NCBI RefSeq assembly: GCF_009858335.1 | Contig: NZ_VMSE01000001.1 | Location: 1,302,001 to 1,366,000 of the forward strand | Direction of reading: 5' to 3' | DNA length: 64,000 nt | Source of the DNA: Methylovorus glucosotrophus | GTDB lineage: Bacteria; Pseudomonadota; Gammaproteobacteria; Burkholderiales; Methylophilaceae | Shown: positions 1 to 8,643 of the stretch, piece after piece | How positions within the stretch are numbered: position 1 is the first letter of the stretch | Layout of the letters: each line of letters begins with the position of its first letter | The notes under the pieces: generated by a model | Seen by the model: the letters and a program-made list of their open reading frames with translations, nothing else | Databases searched by the model: none | What the model was told of the DNA's origin: nothing | Program-made: the position numbers and the translations under genes

Positions 1-310
1 TGACTTAGGGGAAACGCTGAATATTAATCTTTTCCGTATTGTGCAGGAGTCAGTCACCAATGCGTTGCGGCATGCGCAGGCAACCCAGATTAATATACGC
101 TTGATAAAAACAACGGAAGGCGCATTGCAGCTTTCCATACAGGATAATGGTGTGGGCATGAATATATGTAATGTGGATCAATCCAAGCATTTTGGCTTGC
201 TGGGCATGCGTGAGCGCGTGCAGGCGCTGCATGGAACCTTTAATGTTGACTCGCTGATGGAACAAGGGACCCAGATCATGGTGACTATTCCCGCGCGAGG
301 TGCCGCATGA
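1..310 (+). CDS. Sensor histidine kinase, C-terminal fragment (NarX/UhpB type)
   Basis: This is the last ~102 residues of a two-component sensor kinase; the reading frame is open from base 2 and the start lies outside the window. The fragment opens in the N box of the HATPase_c ATP-binding domain (FRIVQESVTNALRHA), continues with the G1 box DNGVGM and the second glycine box FGLLGMRERV, and ends in GTQIMVTIP. This order is that of HisKA_3-type kinases that pair with NarL/FixJ regulators. Its stop overlaps the start of the response regulator by four bases (ATGA), so the two are translationally coupled and very probably cognate partners. The input domain and signal cannot be judged. Confidence 0.9.
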   Translation, partial: DLGETLNINLFRIVQESVTNALRHAQATQINIRLIKTTEGALQLSIQDNGVGMNICNVDQSKHFGLLGMRERVQALHGTFNVDSLMEQGTQIMVTIPARGAA

Positions 311-948
311 GCGAGCCCATCAAGGTCATGCTGGTTGACGACCATGCCGTGGTGCGCATGGGTTTCAAGATGTTGCTGGAGTCGGCTTCGGATATCAAAG
401 TGATTGCCGAAGCTGAAAATGGCGAGCAGGGCATCAAGCTTTACATGGAACATCATCCGGATGTGGTCGTCATGGATATTACGATGCCCGGTATTGGCGG
501 GCTCGAGGCGATTGAGCGCATCATGGCCAAGGATAGTTCGGCCAAGGTGCTGGTGTTGTCTGCCCATGAGGATTCAGTGCATCCCAAGCGCGTGCTGAAT
601 GCAGGCGCCATGGGCTATCTCACCAAGCGCAGTGCTGCTGAGGAATTGATCAAGGCCATACGCACGGTGGCGGGCAATAAACGTTATCTGGAAGCGACCG
701 TCGCCCAGCAGATGGCCATTCAGCAACTATCCGGCGAGGCAAATCCGGTGGACGTGCTTTCGGACCGTGAGTTCGAGGTGTTTATCGCGCTGGCTAAAGG
801 AAAGACCACGAATGATATTGCCGAAACACTAAGCCTGTCGCCACGCACAGTAGGCACGCACCTCTACAATATCAAGCAAAAGCTGAACGCCAATAACTCG
901 GCCGAGATTGCGCTGATTGCCATGCGCTCAGGCCTGATTGATCCCTGA
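307..948 (+). CDS. NarL/LuxR-family response regulator
   Basis: A 213-residue DNA-binding response regulator. The receiver domain (about residues 5-122) has the acidic pair D11-D12, the phosphoacceptor D57 in VVVMDITMPG, the switch serine in VLSAHED and the conserved lysine in YLTKRSA. The C-terminal GerE/LuxR helix-turn-helix (about 145-210) shows LSDREFEVF and TNDIAETLSLSPRTVGTHL. Length and layout match the NarL/UvrY family. The start overlaps the kinase stop by 4 bp. Phosphorylation by the upstream kinase and transcriptional control of unknown targets are inferred from the family and the pairing; no target can be read from the sequence. Confidence 0.94.
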   Translation: MSEPIKVMLVDDHAVVRMGFKMLLESASDIKVIAEAENGEQGIKLYMEHHPDVVVMDITMPGIGGLEAIERIMAKDSSAKVLVLSAHEDSVHPKRVLNAGAMGYLTKRSAAEELIKAIRTVAGNKRYLEATVAQQMAIQQLSGEANPVDVLSDREFEVFIALAKGKTTNDIAETLSLSPRTVGTHLYNIKQKLNANNSAEIALIAMRSGLIDP

Positions 949-952
949 GCGT

Positions 953-1630
953 TTAATGTCCTGGGTAGCGGGCGACATTCAGCTCACCCGCACCAGCGAC
1001 TTCTACCACGGCATAATCGCCGCTCTTCATGCGTCCGAAATCGGGAGGAATGAGGAAAGTAATGGGCTGATGGTTATCCCCTACAGGCGCGCCAGTCGCC
1101 AGTTGCCAACGCGGCCATTCGGTTGTTGGTGGAAGCCCTGCAGCTCCCATAAGGCGGGCTTTTTCCAGAATGGAGCGCTTTTCATCGCCTATCAGCAGAT
1201 TCCATAACTCCACGCGCACCAGTTTGCTTTGCACCAGCGCTGCCTGCGTTTTGCTGTTAACTTCAGCCGCTGTCGCGCCATTTGCCATCGCCTGGTCTGG
1301 CACGGATGGTGTATTGGTTGAGGCTTGCCGGTAATCCGGCAAAGGTTCTTTTACGGTTTCCACCGTGGAAAAGCCGGAGGTAACAAAACTTGCCCAGTAT
1401 GGGTCTGGCTCGGTGTCTTTGAGAGGCAGGCTGCGGCTGGCTTCATCCTGTTTCAGCAAGTAGTTGTCGTATGCATCTGAGGTGGTCTTGTCCAGGCTGC
1501 GCATGGCCACTGACTGGGCTATTTGCTGGGCAATGGGCCCGCCCATGCAGCCTGTGAGCCACAGGGCAAGGCAGGGCGCAATAAGCTTGCCTGCAAAACG
1601 ACCTATGTGTTCACGATTTGCTGCCAACAT
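953..1630 (-). CDS. Putative lipoprotein of unknown function
   Basis: A 225-residue protein with a lipoprotein signal: a basic N-terminus, a hydrophobic stretch and a lipobox LTGC with the lipidated Cys at position 28, followed by MGG. The mature part has no domain I recognise. It contains a polar, Pro/Ser/Thr-rich middle and a C-terminal portion with alternating beta-like segments (ITFLIPPDF, DYAVVEVAGAG). It is transcribed towards the response regulator, with the two stops 4 bp apart, and stands alone. Probably exported and anchored to a membrane; function unknown. Confidence 0.75.
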   Translation of the reverse strand: MLAANREHIGRFAGKLIAPCLALWLTGCMGGPIAQQIAQSVAMRSLDKTTSDAYDNYLLKQDEASRSLPLKDTEPDPYWASFVTSGFSTVETVKEPLPDYRQASTNTPSVPDQAMANGATAAEVNSKTQAALVQSKLVRVELWNLLIGDEKRSILEKARLMGAAGLPPTTEWPRWQLATGAPVGDNHQPITFLIPPDFGRMKSGDYAVVEVAGAGELNVARYPGH

Positions 1631-1706
1631 TCTGAAATCCAGCGTGGGGTGTGGTGTGAAGACTAATCGTTCTTTAAGTGCTTGTCTAGCTTGAGTAAAC
1701 GCGCTT

Positions 1707-2618
1707 TTACGCCTTATTTTGAGGTTTGCGTGATGTGACGCTTATCACGCCACTCAGCACGATGATGGCCACGGCGAACCAGCGATCCAGCGAAAGCATC
1801 TCCCCCCAGATCACGATGCCAAACACGCTGGCGAGGACAACCGTGCTGTAAGCCAGGCTGCCGACGACCAGGGGATTGCCCGTGCGATAAGCCCGCGTCA
1901 GGGCAAGCTGGGCAATGGTGGCCGACACTCCTAGCCCGATCAGGAGTAACAGATCATCCCACTCAACGCGATGAAAGTCGTGGACCAGCATCCATATGCC
2001 ACCACCCAGTGTGCACACCAGCGTGAAATAGAACACAGTACGCCAGTCGGGTTCGCCGGCGCGGCCCAACTGGGTTACGTGGATATACACAATCCCCGCC
2101 AATGCGCCTGACAGCAGGCCCAATGCACCCGCAATCAGCTCATCCACATGCAGGCTGGGCTTGAGCAATAAGGTGACCCCAACAAACCCGAGCGCTATTG
2201 CGACGAACAGGGTTTTGCGGAATTTTTCTCCTAGATAAAACGGGGCAAGCGCTGCCATGAAAAGCGGCGAGGTGTAATTCAGGGTGATGGCGGTTGCCAG
2301 GGGGAGTTCACTGATGGCGTAGAAAAACAGCAGCAGGGAGATAAACCCCAGTACCGCACGCCACATGTGTTTGCTGAGCAAGGGGGTGGCGAGGGATTGC
2401 TTGCGTATGCGCGTCAGGCCGTAAATAAACACCAGGCCGAAGAACGAGCGGTAGAACACGAGTTCGGCGCTACTGAATTTTTGCGCACCAAGCTTGACCA
2501 GCACCCCCATGATGGCAAAGAAGAACGCTGCCACCAGCATCCACAGGCTACCCAGCCGCCATTGCCTGATCAGGCGGAAAAGATTCACAGATGAGGGTCT
2601 AACTGTTTGCGCATCCAC
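1707..2618 (-). CDS. DMT-superfamily (EamA-type) permease
   Basis: A 303-residue integral membrane protein with about ten hydrophobic segments arranged as two EamA repeats; the first begins near residue 25 (LWMLVAAFFFAIMGVLVKLG). The YTSPLF motif in the fourth segment of the first repeat and an ALTRAYRTG motif in the second repeat are typical of drug/metabolite exporters. The predicted start lies inside the end of the upstream Rieske oxygenase gene (34 bp overlap), so the two are likely co-transcribed. A later ATG at the first membrane segment is possible but would cost the cytoplasmic leader. Substrate unknown; export of a product of the oxygenase is speculation. Confidence 0.88.
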   Translation of the reverse strand: MDAQTVRPSSVNLFRLIRQWRLGSLWMLVAAFFFAIMGVLVKLGAQKFSSAELVFYRSFFGLVFIYGLTRIRKQSLATPLLSKHMWRAVLGFISLLLFFYAISELPLATAITLNYTSPLFMAALAPFYLGEKFRKTLFVAIALGFVGVTLLLKPSLHVDELIAGALGLLSGALAGIVYIHVTQLGRAGEPDWRTVFYFTLVCTLGGGIWMLVHDFHRVEWDDLLLLIGLGVSATIAQLALTRAYRTGNPLVVGSLAYSTVVLASVFGIVIWGEMLSLDRWFAVAIIVLSGVISVTSRKPQNKA

Positions 2619-3688
2619 AGGTGGAAGTGCTCAAGCCCGGTTTCCATGGGGTGTTGATAAGGGCCATGTTCATCCAGGCCCTGAGCAAACAGGGCGCGGC
2701 GACCGTCGTGCATGCGTTGGCAGATTTCCTTGTCCTCAATCGCGGTCTCATTGTAGGCCGCCTGCTGGGCTTCCACGTATTCGCGCTCAAACAAGGCAAT
2801 ATCTTCCGGGTAGTAAAATTCCACCACATTGGTGCATGCATCCACCCCGCGAGGAATGAGGTGCGACACGACGAGCACATTCGGGTACCACTCGATCATC
2901 AGGAAGGGGTAATACACCATCCAGATGGCGCCATACTTGGGTGCGGATTGTTCGCCATACTGCAATACCTGTTGCTGCCAGCGCTGATAGGTGGGGGAGC
3001 CGGATTTTTGCAGCGAATGCTTTACGCCTACGGTTTGTACGCTGTACCAGTCGCCAAACTCCCAGTTCAGCTGTTCACAGTCCACAAACTTGTCCAGCCC
3101 GGGGTGGAGCGGCCCGACATGGTAGTCCTCCAGATAAACCTCGATAAAGGTTTTCCAGTTGAAGGCATATTCTTCCACCATCACGCGGTCCAGCATGTAA
3201 CTCGTAAAATCAAAATCCTGCTTGCAGCCCAATTGGCGCAGGTCGCGGGCTATATCCCGTGGGCTGTCAAACAGCAGACCTTGCCATTGCTGAAGTGGGG
3301 TCTTGTTCAGGTGCAAACACGGGTTATCAGGAAAATGCGGTGCGCCCAGCAGCTCGCCTTTGAGGTTATAAGTCCAGCGGTGCAATGGGCAGACAATGTG
3401 CTGCGTGTTGCCACGGCCATTCAGCATGATGGCCTGCCGGTGGCGGCAGACGTTGCTGATCAGTTCAATGCCATTCTGATTGTGTACCAGCGCGCGGCCT
3501 TCCTGCATCCAGTCCAGGGTGTGATAGTCGCCAGGGTGTGGCGCCATGAGCTCGTGCCCTACGTATTGGGGCGCATGTGCAAACAGCACTTTCTGTTCAA
3601 GCTTGTAAATCTCGGGGTCGGTATACCAGGCAATCGGCAGCTGGGAAACAGTTGGCCGGGGCAAATTGACGGAGACAAGGGAAGCCAT
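2585..3688 (-). CDS. Rieske-type ring-hydroxylating oxygenase, alpha subunit-like
   Basis: A 367-residue oxygenase with the Rieske [2Fe-2S] motif in its N-terminal third (VCRHRQ ... CPLHRW, a C-x-H-x16-C-x2-H arrangement) and the mononuclear iron site in the C-terminal SRPBCC domain, where EDYHVGPLH supplies the two histidines and the bridging acid. A candidate third ligand lies in the helix around EDKEICQRMHDGRR. The layout resembles choline/carnitine monooxygenase-like oxygenases more than the large aromatic dioxygenases, but the substrate cannot be predicted. No reductase or ferredoxin gene is adjacent, so electrons must come from elsewhere. The gene overlaps the downstream DMT permease by 34 bp. 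Confidence 0.88.
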   Translation of the reverse strand: MASLVSVNLPRPTVSQLPIAWYTDPEIYKLEQKVLFAHAPQYVGHELMAPHPGDYHTLDWMQEGRALVHNQNGIELISNVCRHRQAIMLNGRGNTQHIVCPLHRWTYNLKGELLGAPHFPDNPCLHLNKTPLQQWQGLLFDSPRDIARDLRQLGCKQDFDFTSYMLDRVMVEEYAFNWKTFIEVYLEDYHVGPLHPGLDKFVDCEQLNWEFGDWYSVQTVGVKHSLQKSGSPTYQRWQQQVLQYGEQSAPKYGAIWMVYYPFLMIEWYPNVLVVSHLIPRGVDACTNVVEFYYPEDIALFEREYVEAQQAAYNETAIEDKEICQRMHDGRRALFAQGLDEHGPYQHPMETGLEHFHLWMRKQLDPHL

Positions 3689-3942
3689 AGGTTGCGAGCA
3701 GTGGTTGGAAGTGACTGATTGAATGCGAAATGCAGATAAAACGGCGGACTTGGGATTTTGCCCGAATGGGATATTTTTTCAAGCAGAATTTTACTTGCGG
3801 GGCAGATTGGGAGAGGGGATTTTTCTATGATAAAAATGCTGGTGCAAAGGCTCGGATGAGGCGTCAAATGTTGCTTAATCGGCTGTTTTGCGCTAACCTC
3901 AACACTCTTGATGTGCAACGATTTTTTACAGAGAAACGGCCA

Positions 3943-4047
3943 ATGAAAAATCCCCTGGATTCGATTTCCGGCACCCTGATTTCAGGCGTGATCCTGACGC
4001 TGGTGCTGTATGTTTTTCTTAAAAACTTCATATTGGCCGGGGTGTGA
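3943..4047 (+). CDS. Small single-pass membrane protein (34 aa)
   Basis: A 34-residue peptide with a short polar head (MKNPLDSISG) and one hydrophobic span (TLISGVILTLVLYVFLKNFI). The ATG at 3943 follows an AGAGAA purine stretch and the stop lies two bases before the ATG of the PuuD-like gene. The same frame is open further upstream, but the upstream residues are cysteine- and arginine-rich and look non-coding, so I take the short form. Co-transcription and tight spacing suggest it acts with the downstream membrane protein. Function unknown. Confidence 0.6.
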   Translation: MKNPLDSISGTLISGVILTLVLYVFLKNFILAGV

Positions 4048-4049
4048 TC

Positions 4050-4541
4050 ATGGATTTGATGCCAGGGTTCGCACGCTGGATACATGTATGGGCAGGCATT
4101 ACGTGGGTCGGCCTGCTTTACTACTTTAATTTTGTGCAGGTGCCTGCGTTGAAAGACGCCACGGCCGATGGCACCGCAGCCGGTATCAGCAAGCATGTGG
4201 CGCCTCGAGCGCTGCTCTGGTTTCGATGGGCGGCCGTCGTCACGTGGGTTGCGGGTGCGGCACTGCTGGGCAAGGCGTTTGTTCCAGCGTTTACACTGCA
4301 GGCTGACTATGCGGCTATCGGTGTCGGGGCGTGGCTGGGCACGATCATGCTGTTTAATGTCTGGGTGCTGATCTGGCCTAACCAGAAAAAAATTCTGGGA
4401 CTAGCCCCGGCAGATGATGCTGCCAAGGCCCGCGCACGGCGCGTTGCCTTTTTAGCGTCACGAACCAACACTATGCTGTCTGTCCCCATGATTTTTTTCA
4501 TGACGAATGGACTGACGCACCGGGCTATTTTCGGGCTTTAG
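4050..4541 (+). CDS. PuuD-like (urate oxidase N-terminal-type) membrane protein
   Basis: A 163-residue membrane protein with four predicted spans (about 10-30, 53-75, 85-108 and 145-158). The first span, FARWIHVWAGITWVGLLYYFNFVQ, resembles the membrane domain seen at the N-terminus of PuuD-type urate hydroxylases (Urate_ox_N/DUF989). It lacks the C-terminal cytochrome c part of full-length PuuD, so urate oxidation cannot be claimed. I prefer the ATG at 4050 because a GGGGTG Shine-Dalgarno-like run sits at a normal distance before it; a GTG at 4044 is the alternative. It is followed by a strong terminator and forms a two-gene unit with the preceding 34-residue peptide. Confidence 0.72.
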   Translation: MDLMPGFARWIHVWAGITWVGLLYYFNFVQVPALKDATADGTAAGISKHVAPRALLWFRWAAVVTWVAGAALLGKAFVPAFTLQADYAAIGVGAWLGTIMLFNVWVLIWPNQKKILGLAPADDAAKARARRVAFLASRTNTMLSVPMIFFMTNGLTHRAIFGL

Positions 4542-4558
4542 GATTTTTATATTGCTGC

Positions 4559-4590
4559 AAACGGCGGCATAGGCCGCCGTTTGTTTTTTT
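4559..4590 (+). terminator. Rho-independent terminator
   Basis: A perfect hairpin with arms AACGGCGGC and GCCGCCGTT and a 4-base loop is followed by G and seven T. It lies between the PuuD-like gene and argD and separates the two transcription units. Confidence 0.92.
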
Positions 4591-4607
4591 ATAGATAGAG
4601 TTAAACA

Positions 4608-5789
4608 ATGTCTCAACATTTGATGAATACCTATGCCAGGCAACCTGTCACCTTTGTGAAGGGGGAGGGCGTCTGGTTATACGATGCGCAGGGTAACCGC
4701 TATCTTGACGCTCTGGCTGGCGTGGCCGTGAATGGTCTCGGGCACGCGCATCCCCGCCTGGTAGCCGCCATTAGCGAGCAGGCGGGCAAGCTGATTCATG
4801 TTTCCAATATTTATCAAATTGCCGAGCAGGCCGCTCTGGCAGATAAAGTCTGCGAAATTGCTGGCATGGATCGTGTTTTCTTTTGCAATTCCGGTTGCGA
4901 GGCCAACGAAGCCGCCATCAAGCTGGCGCGTCTGCATGGCCACAACAATGGCATTGAAAACCCAGAAATCATCGTCATGGATAGGGCATTTCATGGCCGT
5001 ACACTGGCGACCCTGTCTGCAACCGGCAACCGCAAAACCCAGGCAGGCTTTGAGCCGCTGGTGAGTGGCTTTGTGCGTGTGCCGTTTGACGATCTCGATG
5101 CCGTACGCCAAGTGGCAGAGCATAACCCCAATGTGGTGGCAATCCTGGTAGAGCCTGTGCAGGGCGAAGGCGGCATTAACGTACCGCGCGATGGCAAGGC
5201 CTATCTTGAGGGCTTGCGCGCGCTCTGTGATCAATACGGCTGGTTGCTGATGCTGGATGAAGTGCAGAGCGGCATAGGCCGCACGGGCACCTGGTTTGCA
5301 TTTCAGCATACTGATATCAAGCCCGATGTCATGACGCTGGCCAAGGGCTTGGGGTCTGGCGTGCCGATCGGTGCATGTGTGGCCCGCGGGGCGGCGTCCG
5401 AAGTATTTACCTACGGCAAGCACGGTTCCACCTTTGGCGGCAATCCATTGGCAACGGCCGCGGGTCTGGCAACGCTCAACATCATTGAGCAAGATGGTTT
5501 GTGCGCCCACGCTGAAGAAATAGGCAACTGGATTTGCGATGCTTTCCGCGCCGAGTTTGCTGGCGTGAAGGGGGTAAGCACCATACGCAATGCAGGTCTG
5601 ATGATTGGTATCGAGCTTGATCGTCCGTGCGGCGAGCTGGTCAAGCAGGCTCTGGAGCAACGTCTGCTGATCAATGTCACCGCGGAAAAGGTCGTGCGCT
5701 TGTTGCCGCCACTGGTCATCAATCAGGACGAAGCCCAACAACTGGTCAGCCAGCTCTCAGGTCTGATCAAGGCCTTTTTAGGTCAATAA
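4608..5789 (+). CDS. argD: Acetylornithine aminotransferase
   Basis: A 393-residue class III PLP aminotransferase that converts N-acetylglutamate semialdehyde to N-acetylornithine in arginine synthesis; many members also act on succinyl-diaminopimelate in lysine synthesis. The PLP lysine is K246 in TLAKGLGSG. The GCEANEAAIKLAR segment, LDEVQSGIGRTG and the KHGSTFGGNPLA segment are all as in ArgD. Length is normal. It starts 18 bp after a terminator and is followed 18 bp later by argF, so it leads an arginine operon. Confidence 0.95.
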   Translation: MSQHLMNTYARQPVTFVKGEGVWLYDAQGNRYLDALAGVAVNGLGHAHPRLVAAISEQAGKLIHVSNIYQIAEQAALADKVCEIAGMDRVFFCNSGCEANEAAIKLARLHGHNNGIENPEIIVMDRAFHGRTLATLSATGNRKTQAGFEPLVSGFVRVPFDDLDAVRQVAEHNPNVVAILVEPVQGEGGINVPRDGKAYLEGLRALCDQYGWLLMLDEVQSGIGRTGTWFAFQHTDIKPDVMTLAKGLGSGVPIGACVARGAASEVFTYGKHGSTFGGNPLATAAGLATLNIIEQDGLCAHAEEIGNWICDAFRAEFAGVKGVSTIRNAGLMIGIELDRPCGELVKQALEQRLLINVTAEKVVRLLPPLVINQDEAQQLVSQLSGLIKAFLGQ

Positions 5790-5807
5790 AATAAAAGAAG
5801 TAAACTT

Positions 5808-6725
5808 ATGGCTATCAAACACTTTTTACAATTCAAGGACTTGAACCGGGAAGAGTTGGATCATATCTTTGAACGTACGCGCTGGATCAAGCAGCAGTTC
5901 AAGGCTTATCAGCAATACTGGCCGCTGACTGACCGTACCCTGGTCATGATCTTCGAGAAAGCCAGTACACGTACACGTCTGTCGTTTGAGGCTGGCATGC
6001 AGCAACTTGGTGGTTCGGCTATCTACCTGAACACCCGTGATTCCCAGCTGGGGCGCGGTGAGCCAGTGGAAGATGCGGCGCAGGTCATTTCGCGCATGAG
6101 CGATATTGTGATGATCCGCACCTTTGAGCAGGAGATCATCGAGCGTTTTGCAGCTAATTCGCGCGTGCCGGTGATCAATGGCCTGACCAATGAATATCAC
6201 CCATGCCAGATACTGGCCGATATTTTTACCTTTATTGAGCATCGTGGGCCTATCCAGGGCAAGACCGTGGCTTGGATAGGTGATTCCAACAATGTCTGCA
6301 ATACCTGGCTGCAAGCTGCAGAGGTGCTGGATTTCAATGTGCATGTCTCTACGCCACCGGGTTACGAAGTCGAGCCTGAGCGTGCTGGCCTGTATGGGCA
6401 TGAGCATTACGAGGAATTTACCGACCCGATGGAAGCTGCACGGGGAGCTGATCTGGTCACGACCGATGTCTGGACATCCATGGGCTTTGAGGCCGAAAAC
6501 GAAGAGCGGATGCGCGATTTTGCTGATTGGCAGGTGGATGCGGACATGATGCGTGTGGCCAAGTCGGATGCCTTGTTTATGCATTGTTTACCGGCGCATC
6601 GTGGCGAAGAAGTAGCAGCAGAGGTGATTGATGGTCCGCATTCGGTGGTTTGGGATGAAGCGGAGAACCGCCTGCATGTGCAAAAGGCGCTGATGGAATA
6701 TCTGCTGCTGGGCAAGGTGGCCTGA
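5808..6725 (+). CDS. argF: Ornithine carbamoyltransferase
   Basis: A 305-residue anabolic ornithine transcarbamylase making citrulline from ornithine and carbamoyl phosphate. The carbamoyl-phosphate loop STRTR is at residues 53-57, the HPCQ motif follows in the middle, and the ornithine loop HCLPAHRGEEV starts at residue 259. Length is typical of the short anabolic enzymes. It follows argD by 18 bp in the same operon. Confidence 0.96.
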   Translation: MAIKHFLQFKDLNREELDHIFERTRWIKQQFKAYQQYWPLTDRTLVMIFEKASTRTRLSFEAGMQQLGGSAIYLNTRDSQLGRGEPVEDAAQVISRMSDIVMIRTFEQEIIERFAANSRVPVINGLTNEYHPCQILADIFTFIEHRGPIQGKTVAWIGDSNNVCNTWLQAAEVLDFNVHVSTPPGYEVEPERAGLYGHEHYEEFTDPMEAARGADLVTTDVWTSMGFEAENEERMRDFADWQVDADMMRVAKSDALFMHCLPAHRGEEVAAEVIDGPHSVVWDEAENRLHVQKALMEYLLLGKVA

Positions 6726-6737
6726 TTTTAAATCAGT

Positions 6738-7046
6738 ATGGATAAGAAGCCTGTTGAGCTTTCCCGCCATATCCTGCCGGTTGCCTCCACCATGGTGGGG
6801 GTCTGTGTCACCGTTATCTCGGTCATTCAGCTCGCACCAGACAAGGCGATATCCAGTTGGGCGGACAAGCTGTTGGCGGTGGATAGCCTGGCCTTCATGG
6901 CGAGCACGATGCTCTCTTATTGGTCCATTCGGCACAAAGATCATCTGCAGCGTATCGAGCGCTATGCCGATCGGCTGTTTCTGCTGGGGATGGCGCTGAT
7001 GGTGTTTGTCAGCTTTCTGGTGGCGTTTGAGCTGTTCACTGATTAG
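6738..7046 (+). CDS. Small membrane protein between argF and argG
   Basis: A 102-residue protein with three hydrophobic spans (about 15-32, 48-62 and 80-99) separated by a basic loop (IRHKDHLQRIERYADR). It begins 12 bp after argF and ends 45 bp before argG, so it is almost certainly co-transcribed with the arginine genes. I do not recognise a characterised family. The regular hydrophobic pattern and the tight spacing support a real gene; the role is unknown. Confidence 0.7.
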   Translation: MDKKPVELSRHILPVASTMVGVCVTVISVIQLAPDKAISSWADKLLAVDSLAFMASTMLSYWSIRHKDHLQRIERYADRLFLLGMALMVFVSFLVAFELFTD

Positions 7047-7091
7047 TTTAAGATTTGAATATAAGCGTTTAAAAGATAACAGGAAAAAGTA

Positions 7092-8315
7092 ATGAGCGAT
7101 GTGAAAAAAGTAGTGTTGGCCTACTCGGGCGGATTAGACACCTCCGTCATCCTTAAATGGCTGCAGGATACCTACCAATGTGAAGTGGTGACGTTTACTG
7201 CTGACTTGGGCCAAGGCGAAGAGCTGGAGCCAGCACGCGAAAAAGCCAAGAAATTCGGCGTCAAGGAAATTTATATTGATGACCTGCGCGAAGAGTTCGT
7301 GCGCGATTTCGTATTCCCCATGTTCCGCGCCAATACTGTATATGAAGGCGAATATCTGCTCGGCACCTCCATCGCGCGTCCATTGATTGCCAAGCGTCTT
7401 ATCGACATTGCCAATGAAACCGGTGCAGATGCCATTTCGCATGGCGCTACCGGCAAGGGCAATGACCAGGTGCGTTTTGAGTTGGGTGCCTATGCGCTCA
7501 AGCCTGGTGTCAAGGTTATCGCGCCATGGCGCGAGTGGGATTTGCTGTCCCGCGAAAAGCTGCTGGCCTATGCCGAGCAGCATGGTATCCCGGTAGAAAT
7601 GAAGCACAAGCAGGGCGGTAGTCCATATTCCATGGATGCCAATCTCTTGCATATCTCTTACGAAGGTCGCCATCTGGAAAACCCGGCTGCTGAGGCAGAG
7701 GAAGACATGTGGCGCTGGACAGTTAGCCCGGAAAAAGCGCCGGATGCTGCCGAATATCTGGATGTGGAGTATGAGCGCGGCGATATCGTGGCGCTGAATG
7801 GCAAACGCCTCAAGGCGCATGAAGTGCTGGCTGAGCTCAATCGACTTGGTGGCAAGCACGGCATTGGCCGTCTGGACCTGGTGGAAAACCGCTATGTCGG
7901 CATGAAGTCGCGCGGCTGTTATGAAACGCCAGGCGGCACCATCATGCTGAAGGCGCACCGTGCGATTGAATCCATTACGCTGGATCGTGAAGTTGCGCAT
8001 TTGAAGGACGACCTCATGCCGCGTTACGCCAGCCTGATTTATAACGGTTACTGGTGGAGCCCTGAGCGCATCGCCTTGCAGACCCTGATTGATCATACAC
8101 AGCTGAATGTGAATGGCTGGGTGCGCCTCAAGCTTTACAAGGGCAACGTGATTGTGGTCGGCCGTGACAGCAAGACGGATTCACTGTTTGATTCCACCAT
8201 CGCTACCTTTGAAGATGATGCGGGCGCCTACGACCAGAAGGATGCCGGTGGTTTCATCAAGCTGAATGCATTGCGCATGCGTATTGCTGCCAATTTACAC
8301 AACAAGAAAAAGTAA
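7092..8315 (+). CDS. argG: Argininosuccinate synthase
   Basis: A 407-residue enzyme that joins citrulline and aspartate with ATP cleavage to form argininosuccinate. The N-terminal PP-loop AYSGGLDTS (residues 10-18) binds ATP, and the central segment [14 protein letters not shown] and the [15 protein letters not shown] segment are hallmark ArgG sequences. Length is typical of the common bacterial type. The ATG has an AGGAAAAA ribosome-binding sequence. argH is not in the window, so the last step is encoded elsewhere. Confidence 0.96.
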   Translation: MSDVKKVVLAYSGGLDTSVILKWLQDTYQCEVVTFTADLGQGEELEPAREKAKKFGVKEIYIDDLREEFVRDFVFPMFRANTVYEGEYLLGTSIARPLIAKRLIDIANETGADAISHGATGKGNDQVRFELGAYALKPGVKVIAPWREWDLLSREKLLAYAEQHGIPVEMKHKQGGSPYSMDANLLHISYEGRHLENPAAEAEEDMWRWTVSPEKAPDAAEYLDVEYERGDIVALNGKRLKAHEVLAELNRLGGKHGIGRLDLVENRYVGMKSRGCYETPGGTIMLKAHRAIESITLDREVAHLKDDLMPRYASLIYNGYWWSPERIALQTLIDHTQLNVNGWVRLKLYKGNVIVVGRDSKTDSLFDSTIATFEDDAGAYDQKDAGGFIKLNALRMRIAANLHNKKK

Positions 8316-8328
8316 ACAGGAGAGTCTC

Positions 8329-8640
8329 ATGGCCCAGTTCGATAATGTAAGCGTCAAGAAAAAAGCCAACGTGTATTTTGATGGCAAGTGTGTCAGCCAT
8401 ACCGTGATGTTTCCAAACGGTACGCGTTGTACCGTTGGCGTGATTTTCCCCAGCACGCTGACATTCAATACCGGCTCGCCAGAGCTGATGGAAATTAACG
8501 CGGGTGTTTGCAAAGTGCGCCTGAAAGGCGAAGAAGCCTGGAATACCTATCAGGCCGGTGAAAAATTCACCGTACCGGGCAATTCAAGCTTTGATATTGA
8601 AACGATTGAAACGCTGGATTACGTCTGCCATTTTGAGTAA
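8329..8640 (+). CDS. ppnP: Pyrimidine/purine nucleoside phosphorylase (PpnP/YaiE family)
   Basis: A 103-residue cupin-fold protein of the DUF1255 family, whose E. coli member phosphorolyses a range of nucleosides. Diagnostic segments are [15 protein letters not shown] near the N-terminus, [13 protein letters not shown] in the middle and YVCHFE at the end. I start it at the ATG at 8329, preceded by an AGGAGAG ribosome-binding site, rather than at earlier in-frame codons inside argG. Activity is assigned by family only. Confidence 0.88.
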   Translation: MAQFDNVSVKKKANVYFDGKCVSHTVMFPNGTRCTVGVIFPSTLTFNTGSPELMEINAGVCKVRLKGEEAWNTYQAGEKFTVPGNSSFDIETIETLDYVCHFE

Positions 8641-8643
8641 GCC

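Noticed and set aside
2621..3718. 365-codon plus-strand frame across the Rieske oxygenase gene
   Set aside because: The minus-strand product has intact Rieske and iron motifs, while this translation shows no family features.
4677..5741. 354-codon open frame on the minus strand across argD
   Set aside because: It lies antisense to a clear argD; the translation is rich in His, Gln and Arg with no recognisable domain, as expected of a shadow frame.
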